A program made the position numbers and the translations under genes. From assembly GCA_016193545.1 (NCBI GenBank), contig JACPSA010000020.1:1-5808 (forward strand): a DNA stretch of 5,808 nt, given 5' to 3'. Origin of the DNA: Chloroflexota bacterium (lineage in GTDB: Bacteria > Chloroflexota > Dehalococcoidia > Dehalococcoidales > UBA2162). This document shows positions 1-4,792 of this stretch, one piece after another. Numbering within the stretch: the first letter of the stretch is position 1; each line of letters opens with the position of its first letter. The notes under the pieces are model-generated. The model was given only the letters and a program-made list of their open reading frames with translations, did not search any database and was not told the DNA's origin.

Positions 1-2
1 CC

Positions 3-116
3 AGTGCCGCACTGGTAGTATTTGATTTAACTGCTGGACTTTTTACCGCTCCATTCAATATAAGAAAGTTACCAGCTTTAGCTCAGGATGTCAAAGGTTT
101 TGGGGTGCTATCTTAA
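3..116 (+). CDS. Possible 3' end of an unidentified upstream gene (partial)
   Basis: Reading from base 3, a frame stays open for 37 codons from the window edge to a TAA at 114-116. The peptide starts SAALVVFDLTAG and ends DVKGFGVLS. It has the mixed hydrophobic and polar composition of real protein, and the other five frames are broken by stops over the same stretch. I do not recognise the family. A run of 37 open codons can occur by chance, so this is only a moderate call. If real, the gene begins upstream of the window on the same strand as the carbamoyl hydrolase, whose start is 162 bases further on. Confidence 0.45.
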   Translation, partial: SAALVVFDLTAGLFTAPFNIRKLPALAQDVKGFGVLS

Positions 117-151
117 AATGCTAACTGCGAACCCGGACAAAGCCCCTTCTC

Positions 152-180
152 TTGTCGTTTTGTACCTCCTGTGCTATCCT
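152..180 (+). promoter_or_regulatory. Weak sigma-70-like promoter for the hydrolase/M29 operon
   Basis: TTGTCG at 152-157 and TATCCT at 175-180 are separated by 17 bases. Each hexamer matches the consensus at four of six positions. A start near 187 would give a leader of about 90 bases before the ATG at 279. The match is modest and could be chance. Confidence 0.3.
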
Positions 181-197
181 GTTGCTGGCAGCAGGAT
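176..197 (+). repeat. Inverted repeat overlapping the putative -10 element
   Basis: ATCCTGTTG at 176-184 pairs with CAGCAGGAT at 189-197, giving a 9-bp stem with one G-U wobble and a CTGG loop. No T-run follows, so it does not look like a terminator. It overlaps the candidate -10 box and start site, which would suit an operator, or it may be a leader hairpin. Its role is not established. Confidence 0.4.
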
Positions 198-265
198 TAT
201 CCGAAATACCGTCTAACGGAAGCCTGGACAAACATCCATAAGACAGGTCAAGGACTCTTTGAGCT

Positions 266-272
266 GGGAGGA
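266..272 (+). promoter_or_regulatory. Ribosome binding site that fixes the hydrolase start at 279
   Basis: GGGAGGA lies six bases before ATG 279. The same frame is open back to a GTG at 171, but that extra 36-residue stretch shows no nitrilase-family features. The protein from ATG 279 opens directly with MTDKIKVAAIQMKV, the usual first beta strand of the superfamily. Confidence 0.85.
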
Positions 273-278
273 ACTCCA

Positions 279-1208
279 ATGACAGATAAAATTAAGGTGG
301 CCGCCATCCAGATGAAAGTCCCTTCCGAGCACAAAGAGGAGAATATCGCCCATGCTCTGGAGTTGGTCAAGAAGTGTTCCGGCGCCAAACCGAGGATTAT
401 CTGTCTGCCCGAGCTGTTTTCTACGCTCTATTTTGCCGTCACCGAGGCAGTCGAGATGCTCGACTTGGCCGAGACTGTTCCCGGACCGACAACCGATACT
501 CTGGCTGGCATAGCCAAAAAGTGTAACGCCTATATTGCCGGCAGTATTTTCGAGCGTGACAAACTGGCACGCCTCTACTACAACTGCGCCTTTCTTATCA
601 GCCCGGAGGGGACGCTGGTGGGTAAATACCGGAAGGCACACATCCCGTTCGTGAACCACGGAGGCAAATATCTGAACGAAAAATACTATTTCCGTCCCGG
701 CGACCTCGGCTTCCCCGTTTTCCCGATGGACCAATCGAAGGTGGGGTTGCTCATCTGTTACGACCGCTCCTTCCCGGAAGCTTGGAGATGCCTGGAATTG
801 AAAGGGGCTGAAATTGTGCTGGTGCCGACCGCTTCCGCAGGCTGGCGCAGTGAATCATGGGAAATCGGGCTGAGGACCAAAGCCGTAGAACATAACACCT
901 TCGTAATCGCCCCCAACCGGGTCGGGGAAGAGAATTTCTACCGCAAAAATTCGCCAGCCTTCTTCGGCAGCAGCCTGATAGTAGACCCTCTGGGGAATGT
1001 TTTAGCCAAAGCCGGCGCTAAAGATGAGGAAATAGTATCCGCAGAACTGGACTTTGCCGCCATGCTAGAGGCCAGGCGACGCTACCATTTCTCCCATGAC
1101 TGGCGGCCTGAAGCCTATGATGCTTATGCCAGCGCCTATTCCCGGCTCGTGACAAAGCCAAGTTCAACCACAGGCCCCAGAGAAGACGCCACACCACCTG
1201 AAGACTAA
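279..1208 (+). CDS. Nitrilase-superfamily carbon-nitrogen hydrolase, N-carbamoyl amide hydrolase-like
   Basis: This 309-residue cytoplasmic enzyme should hydrolyse a non-peptide C-N bond through a cysteine thioester. The superfamily triad is visible: Glu45 in CLPELF, Lys119 in KYRKAHIP and Cys160 in LLICYDRSFPE. The stretch around 132-145 (LNEKYYFRPGD) and NRVGEE near 213-218 resemble N-carbamoylputrescine amidase, beta-ureidopropionase and D-carbamoylase proteins, so a carbamoyl-amino acid or carbamoyl-amine substrate is the best guess; omega-amidase or another amidase activity cannot be excluded. Length fits the family. No signal peptide or membrane segment is seen. The last 20 or so residues (SSTTGPREDATPPED) are polar, proline-rich and probably disordered. 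The gene precedes the M29-like gene by 34 bases, so the two are probably co-transcribed. Family is certain; exact substrate is not. Confidence 0.9.
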   Translation: MTDKIKVAAIQMKVPSEHKEENIAHALELVKKCSGAKPRIICLPELFSTLYFAVTEAVEMLDLAETVPGPTTDTLAGIAKKCNAYIAGSIFERDKLARLYYNCAFLISPEGTLVGKYRKAHIPFVNHGGKYLNEKYYFRPGDLGFPVFPMDQSKVGLLICYDRSFPEAWRCLELKGAEIVLVPTASAGWRSESWEIGLRTKAVEHNTFVIAPNRVGEENFYRKNSPAFFGSSLIVDPLGNVLAKAGAKDEEIVSAELDFAAMLEARRRYHFSHDWRPEAYDAYASAYSRLVTKPSSTTGPREDATPPED

Positions 1209-1242
1209 TCCCAATCAGTAAGATAGCGCTAAGGAGGAAGCA

Positions 1243-2223
1243 ATGAGTATACCAATCGTGGAAATGGTGCCGATGGCCAGGACAATCGTGGAACAAATTC
1301 TCAGGGTCAAGCCAGGAGAAAAGGTCTGCATCTATACCGATACCCAGCGGCCGGAGAGCATTACCCAGTTGCTGGCCGGTAGCGCCCGGGCGGCCGGAGC
1401 CGAGCCGGTAATCGTAACGATAACGCCCAGGGATATTGGTGGAGTAGACCCACCGCTACCAGCCACGGCAGCCATTCAAGCCGCCGACGTAATTATCGCC
1501 CAGGCCAGCTACGCTATCATCCACACTGAAACGGTGAGAGAAGCGTTAAAGCGGGGCGCCCGTATTTGCGATATGTGGGGCTTTAATGAAGACATGATGG
1601 CCCACGGCGGCGCTACCGCCGACTATAAAGAAATAAAAAAACTTTCTGACCGGCTGGCACAAATACTTACCGAAGGCAAAAAAGCCCGCCTGACGACACG
1701 CGAGGGGACGGATATGACCGTCTCTCTGGAAGGCAGACCGGGCGCAGTTCTAGCCGGTTTTGCCACCGAGCCCGGGCAGTTTTGCGCTTTCCCCGATGGC
1801 GAAGCTACCATCGCCCCAATAGAGGGCAGCGCCAACGGTATTCTGGTGAACCCCTTTTGCATGGAGAAACAGGAGTTCGGTTTTATCAAAGAAGGAATAA
1901 CTTTTAAGGTAGAAAAGGGCAAGGTAGTCGACATCGAGGGCGGCATGATAGCCAGCCAGCTACTCGCGCTCATCGAGCCGCTGGGAGACAATGCCAGAAA
2001 CATCGCTGAGTTAGCCATAGGCACTAACCCCAAGTCCCGCATCGGCGTTACGATAAGGGAGACGAAAAAAGCCTGGGGCACCTGCCATGTCGCGATGGGG
2101 GACAGCCGGAGCCTGGGCGGTACGGTAGAAAGCCAATTACACATGGACATGGTTTTCCGTGAACCGACCCTGACTGTCGATGGGCAGACAATCGTCAAAG
2201 ATGGGAAGATTATACTCAAGTGA
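1243..2223 (+). CDS. Compact M29 aminopeptidase / NicX-like metalloenzyme
   Basis: This 326-residue protein fits the M29 (AmpS/AmpT) leucyl aminopeptidase superfamily, which also includes the 2,5-dihydroxypyridine dioxygenase NicX. It opens with an N-terminal domain containing VKPGEKVCIYTD (22-33), and the C-terminal domain carries all expected metal-ligand positions: Glu187 in FPDGEAT, Glu256 in AELAIGTNP, His282 in GTCHVAMGD, and His300 with Asp302 in QLHMDMV. Two glutamates plus two histidines and an aspartate match the dinuclear M29 site and favour a hydrolase over the mononuclear-iron dioxygenase. The spacing is HX17HXD, and the protein is clearly shorter than classical M29 enzymes of about 400 residues. 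The start has a strong site, AAGGAGGA at 1231-1238. No signal peptide is seen, so it should be cytoplasmic. It is the second gene of the operon with the carbamoyl hydrolase. Peptidase versus another activity remains open. Confidence 0.85.
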   Translation: MSIPIVEMVPMARTIVEQILRVKPGEKVCIYTDTQRPESITQLLAGSARAAGAEPVIVTITPRDIGGVDPPLPATAAIQAADVIIAQASYAIIHTETVREALKRGARICDMWGFNEDMMAHGGATADYKEIKKLSDRLAQILTEGKKARLTTREGTDMTVSLEGRPGAVLAGFATEPGQFCAFPDGEATIAPIEGSANGILVNPFCMEKQEFGFIKEGITFKVEKGKVVDIEGGMIASQLLALIEPLGDNARNIAELAIGTNPKSRIGVTIRETKKAWGTCHVAMGDSRSLGGTVESQLHMDMVFREPTLTVDGQTIVKDGKIILK

Positions 2224-2266
2224 GGCTGCTTTTTAGTCTTGCAGGAAGGCTTTGCTATAAGGTGCA

Positions 2267-2291
2267 ATACTGTACCGACCGGGCACAGTAT
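2267..2291 (+). repeat. Stem-loop after the hydrolase/M29 operon
   Basis: ATACTGT at 2267-2273 pairs perfectly with ACAGTAT at 2285-2291, and after one mismatch CC/GG can extend the stem inward. It begins 43 bases past the M29 stop. No T-run follows, so it is not a classical intrinsic terminator; it may protect the transcript end or be a protein site. Confidence 0.4.
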
Positions 2292-2345
2292 CAAGAAGCT
2301 TAGAGACACAAAGTCACAAAATACTATCTTGTTGTTAAGTAGCCA

Positions 2346-2364
2346 AACATTTTGGACAAATGTT
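2346..2364. repeat. Perfect 7-bp palindrome upstream of the PrcB-like gene
   Basis: AACATTT at 2346-2352 and AAATGTT at 2358-2364 are perfect inverted arms around a 5-base centre (TGGAC). It lies 63 bases before the lipoprotein start and just upstream of the candidate -10 box, a plausible place for a regulator site. It does not share its half-site with the palindrome at the marR promoter. Confidence 0.4.
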
Positions 2365-2394
2365 GCTCGGCTCGCTTTGGGAATATGGTATCAT
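2363..2394 (+). promoter_or_regulatory. Weak promoter candidate for the PrcB-like lipoprotein gene
   Basis: TATCAT at 2389-2394 matches the -10 consensus at five of six positions. The best -35, TTGCTC at 2363-2368, sits at a long 20-base spacing. A start near 2401 would give a leader of about 26 bases that includes AAGGAAA. Confidence 0.3.
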
Positions 2395-2426
2395 AGTGTT
2401 AAGGAAAAAGCCTGACTGAAGCTTAC

Positions 2427-2903
2427 ATGAAATGGATTCAATGGACGGTCATATTTTTATCGGTGATGCTGGGGAGTTGTATGCCATCCCGTGATGAAAT
2501 AGTCAGACCTGTTGCCTTTCGAGCTATGCCCAACCCAGAACAATGGGCCACCGGGGATGAGCCTGCTTATCTCGTGGTCACCGAGAAAAATTGGTCTGTC
2601 TATTACTCACGTCCACCCGAAGGTGCCGATTTTGACACTTATATTTACCTCGTTGCTTCTCCGGGGGTAAAGCCTAATCCTGGTTATGGTATCAGGATTC
2701 TGCGTGTAGAGCGACTGAAAGATAGAATAACAACAAAGGTTGAACTCAAAGAGCCTGATCCCAAAAGGATTTATCCTCAAATGATAGTGCATCCCATCGT
2801 CGTAGCCAGGGTAGCTAAAGTTAACCTTGAGCCAGGCGGGTTGCTGAGTTTTGTGTTCGTTGACCAAAAAGAACAACTCGCATCATTAACGATAGAGATT
2901 TAG
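2427..2903 (+). CDS. Lipoprotein with PrcB_C-like C-terminal domain
   Basis: The 158-residue product begins with a lipoprotein signal: Lys2, a hydrophobic stretch 3-15 and a lipobox L15-G16-S17-C18, so Cys18 should be lipidated and the protein anchored outside the cytoplasmic membrane. Residues about 48-131 follow the PrcB-type pattern: a 'VVTEKNW' segment, an acidic-Phe-Asp turn (ADFDTY), then PGYGIRI, a beta strand ending in KVELKEPDP, and PQMIVHPIVVARVAK. PrcB of Treponema denticola is a lipoprotein partner of the subtilisin-like protease PrtP; most other family members have no known role. The family call comes from pattern recognition, without a profile search. No strong Shine-Dalgarno site precedes ATG 2427, but this start alone gives an intact signal peptide. 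It stands as a single gene, convergent with the subtilisin gene beyond a shared terminator. Confidence 0.75.
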   Translation: MKWIQWTVIFLSVMLGSCMPSRDEIVRPVAFRAMPNPEQWATGDEPAYLVVTEKNWSVYYSRPPEGADFDTYIYLVASPGVKPNPGYGIRILRVERLKDRITTKVELKEPDPKRIYPQMIVHPIVVARVAKVNLEPGGLLSFVFVDQKEQLASLTIEI

Positions 2904-2928
2904 TGTCAAACAGAATGTGAAACAAAAC

Positions 2929-2961
2929 AAAGAGAGGCAAGCCAAGGCTTGCCTCTCTTTT
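2929..2961. terminator. Bidirectional intrinsic terminator between convergent genes
   Basis: A perfect 15-bp inverted repeat (arms 2929-2943 and 2946-2960, AA between them) has GC-rich centre GGCAAGCC/GGCTTGCC. On the plus strand it ends in TTTT at 2958-2961. On the minus strand it is followed by the T-rich tail TTTGTTTTGTTT. It lies 25 bases past the lipoprotein stop and 18 bases past the protease stop, so it should end both transcripts. Confidence 0.9.
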
Positions 2962-2978
2962 AGCTGCTTCGTCATTCT

Positions 2979-4154
2979 TCATTGAACAGCCTTGTAGGCG
3001 TTAACTCGTCCGATGGCCGTGGTAAATCCAGTCGTTGGGTCTGCTGAAGCCTGAATTTGCGTCCTCACCTCAGCATTTGTCCAACCTGGTTTAGCTGCGA
3101 ATACTAGTGCCGCTACCCCAGCCACGTGCGGTGTAGACATTGAGGTCCCGCTGAGAGAACCGTAGTTCAAGATGCCAATGCGATTCTTGTGGTTGGGCAT
3201 CGTGGAGAAGATGTCAACTCCCGGGGCAGCGATATCTACCCAAGCGCCATAATTAGAAAAACTTGCCTTCGCATCGTTTTGGTCTGTAGCTGCTACCGCG
3301 ATACTATTCTCGTAGTAAGCAGGATAAAGAGGTGCGTCAGTGTTACTATTACCGGCGGCTGCCACCAGCACACTGCCCTTACCCCAGGCATAATCCACGG
3401 CATTTTTCAGCGTGTCTGACGCTGAGCTGCCCCCGAGGCTTAGGTTAATTGTTTGAGCACCATTGTCCGCCGCCCAGACAATACCACTGGCTACCCAGCT
3501 GTAATTACCCATCCCATTATCATCGAGCACCTTGACGTTCATCAGACTGGAGTTAAAGCCCACCCCGGTTACCCCTTTACCATTGTTAGTAATCGCAGCG
3601 GCAATGCCAGCCACATGGGTGCCGTGACCATATTTGTCATCAACCGATCGGCTGCGGGTGAAATTCTTGTTGGCGACAATCTTAGCCGCAAGGTCCTCAT
3701 GGTTCTGGTCTATACCGGTATCCAGTATTGCTATCTTTACCTCAGCAGACCCCTGGGTGATATCCCAGGCCTCAGGTGCCTGGATTTTCGCCATTCCCCA
3801 CTGTTTCCCGAAATACGGGTCGTTTGGCGCAAAAACCGCTTCAGCAATAAAATCAGGCTCAGCAAATTCGACGCTAGCTTCTCCCCGGTAACCCCTTACC
3901 TTCTCATCAACTTTGTTCTCCGGGATTCTTACCACCTGAACATCTATTCCAGGAATGCTATCTACCACCCTGCCCCCGTGTTTGCGGTGAATATCAGCCT
4001 GAGTCGTCTCCGATGTGCCTGGTTGGAACTTGACCAGAATCTGGTCAGGCGCGTGAGCCTGTGCATTGTCTGACGCTTGCGCCATGGCTAAACCGCTCGT
4101 TGCACTCAAAAGCAACGCTGCAATAGCCACTAGGACAATCAATCGTTTTTTCAT
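2979..4154 (-). CDS. Secreted subtilisin-family (S8, thermitase-like) serine protease
   Basis: This 391-residue preproprotease has a signal peptide (Lys2-Lys3-Arg4, hydrophobic core 5-22, likely cleavage after AMA25 or AQA27), an inhibitor I9-like propeptide at about 37-105 starting DQILVKFQPG, and a catalytic domain from about 117 (QWGMAKIQAPEAWD) to near the C terminus. The triad is complete: Asp145 in ILDTGID, His177 in GHGTHVAG and Ser338 in GTSMSTPHVAG, with oxyanion Asn269 in AAAGNSN. It contains no cysteine, and no C-terminal anchor or sorting domain follows the catalytic core, so it should be released or loosely held outside the membrane. Start ATG at 4154-4152 has a near-perfect site, AAGGAGGT at 4171-4164. 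It sits 23 bases after the marR stop and is probably expressed from the marR promoter. The substrate is unknown. Confidence 0.97.
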   Translation of the reverse strand: MKKRLIVLVAIAALLLSATSGLAMAQASDNAQAHAPDQILVKFQPGTSETTQADIHRKHGGRVVDSIPGIDVQVVRIPENKVDEKVRGYRGEASVEFAEPDFIAEAVFAPNDPYFGKQWGMAKIQAPEAWDITQGSAEVKIAILDTGIDQNHEDLAAKIVANKNFTRSRSVDDKYGHGTHVAGIAAAITNNGKGVTGVGFNSSLMNVKVLDDNGMGNYSWVASGIVWAADNGAQTINLSLGGSSASDTLKNAVDYAWGKGSVLVAAAGNSNTDAPLYPAYYENSIAVAATDQNDAKASFSNYGAWVDIAAPGVDIFSTMPNHKNRIGILNYGSLSGTSMSTPHVAGVAALVFAAKPGWTNAEVRTQIQASADPTTGFTTAIGRVNAYKAVQ

Positions 4155-4177
4155 TTTGCTGATACCTCCTTTCTTCT

Positions 4178-4660
4178 TTAATTTTTATCAACTGGATTAT
4201 TGTTCGCGCGCGTTAGTTCTTGCAGAGTATGCCTTCGAACTTTCTGCAAAAGACCCGACAGATGGCTCACATCATCTCCATTATAGCAAGACATTACCTG
4301 ATAAACGAGTTCTCTGCTGGGGGCTCTAACCCTCCCAAACAGTTCGGTTCCTTTTTTGCTTACCCTAACTCGGACCGCTCTGCGGTCAGCACCATCTCTG
4401 ACCCTCTTAACCAGCCCATCCCGCTCCATATTACCAATAACTGTAGTGAGACTGTTCTTGGTCCGGAATATCCGCTCGGCGAGTTCCGTCAGTGTCGGCG
4501 GCTGTGGGCAAGCGCTTAGCGTGACGAGGATGGTATACTGGGTAGAGGTAATGCCCAGCTTCGACAGGTATGATTCCGCGAATCTACTCACAATGTCCGA
4601 GGTATTAAGAAGAAGGACATATGCGTTAACTGTTGGGTCAGGTATCTTGAAATCAATCAT
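4178..4660 (-). CDS. MarR-family transcriptional regulator
   Basis: The 160-residue protein is a winged-helix repressor of usual MarR length. N- and C-terminal helices (about 8-33 and 113-150) would form the dimer interface. The DNA-binding part runs from about 37 to 105: TLTELAERIF, a recognition helix near 66-80 (RTKNSLTTVIGNMER), then DGLVKR and a wing with the typical D-x-x-D-R-R arrangement (DGADRRAVRVRVS, 89-101). Cysteines are Cys51 and Cys125; neither is at the N-terminal position of the peroxide-sensing OhrR cysteine, so redox sensing is not indicated. The start at 4660 is preceded by GAGGT (4671-4667). The gene is first in a two-gene unit with the protease and lies behind a strong promoter carrying a palindrome over its start site. 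Autorepression with control of the protease is therefore the likely role; the ligand is unknown. Confidence 0.93.
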   Translation of the reverse strand: MIDFKIPDPTVNAYVLLLNTSDIVSRFAESYLSKLGITSTQYTILVTLSACPQPPTLTELAERIFRTKNSLTTVIGNMERDGLVKRVRDGADRRAVRVRVSKKGTELFGRVRAPSRELVYQVMSCYNGDDVSHLSGLLQKVRRHTLQELTRANNNPVDKN

Positions 4661-4674
4661 CTTTTGACCTCAGA

Positions 4675-4694
4675 ATTGTCTTATATAGAACAAT
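4675..4694 (-). promoter_or_regulatory. Likely MarR operator at the marR-protease promoter
   Basis: A 20-bp imperfect palindrome, ATTGT and ACAAT half-sites around a TATATA core, with eight of ten base pairs symmetric. It overlaps the end of the -10 box and the expected transcription start, so a bound dimer would block RNA polymerase. Size and symmetry suit a MarR dimer. That this particular MarR binds it is inferred from position. Confidence 0.6.
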
Positions 4695-4721
4695 ATTAAA
4701 GAGAATAAAGTGTTTTGTCAA
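4693..4721 (-). promoter_or_regulatory. Near-consensus sigma-70 promoter of the marR-protease operon
   Basis: Read on the minus strand, TTGACA (4721-4716, perfect) and TAATAT (4698-4693, four of six matches) are exactly 17 bases apart. Transcription should start near 4686, giving a leader of about 25 bases before the marR ATG. This is the strongest promoter match in the window. Confidence 0.85.
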
Positions 4722-4755
4722 GACCCCGGGCATGCTTCTCGATGGCTACTTTGAA

Positions 4756-4792
4756 GATTTGTCTGGATGGACAAAATCAAGGCCTTCGGCCT
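4756..4792 (-). terminator. Two small hairpins at the end of the DUF5667-like gene
   Basis: On the minus strand, AGGCC (4792-4788) and GGCCT (4784-4780) pair around GAA and are followed by TGATTTTG, overlapping the stop codon. Directly after, GATTTTGTC and GACAAATC (4778-4756) form a second stem with one bulged base. Neither has a clean T-run, so termination is probably partial and read-through into marR is possible. Confidence 0.35.

Noticed and set aside
1..15. CCAGTG-CCG-CACTGG hairpin as a terminator of an upstream gene
   Set aside because: The T-rich stretch after it is interrupted and the hairpin lies inside the probable coding frame ending at 116. It may also be cut by the window edge.
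171..278. N-terminal extension of the carbon-nitrogen hydrolase from a GTG at 171
   Set aside because: The extension shows no family similarity and no good ribosome site, and it would overlap the putative promoter. ATG 279 has GGGAGGA at the right distance.
213..734. Minus-strand open frame opposite the hydrolase
   Set aside because: It lies antisense to a gene with intact catalytic motifs, and its translation has no recognisable domain.
1623..2309. Long minus-strand open frame opposite the M29-like gene
   Set aside because: A shadow of the real coding strand. Its translation is serine/proline-rich without motifs, while the plus strand encodes all metal ligands.
3453..4073. 206-codon plus-strand open frame opposite the protease
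   Set aside because: Antisense to the propeptide and catalytic core of a clear subtilisin; no domain or ribosome site seen.
135..4775. GGACAAA heptamer in spacers at 135, 226, 2354 and 4769 as a shared regulatory motif
   Set aside because: Seven bases is too short, a further copy falls on the minus strand inside the protease gene (about 3076-3082), and positions relative to starts are not consistent.
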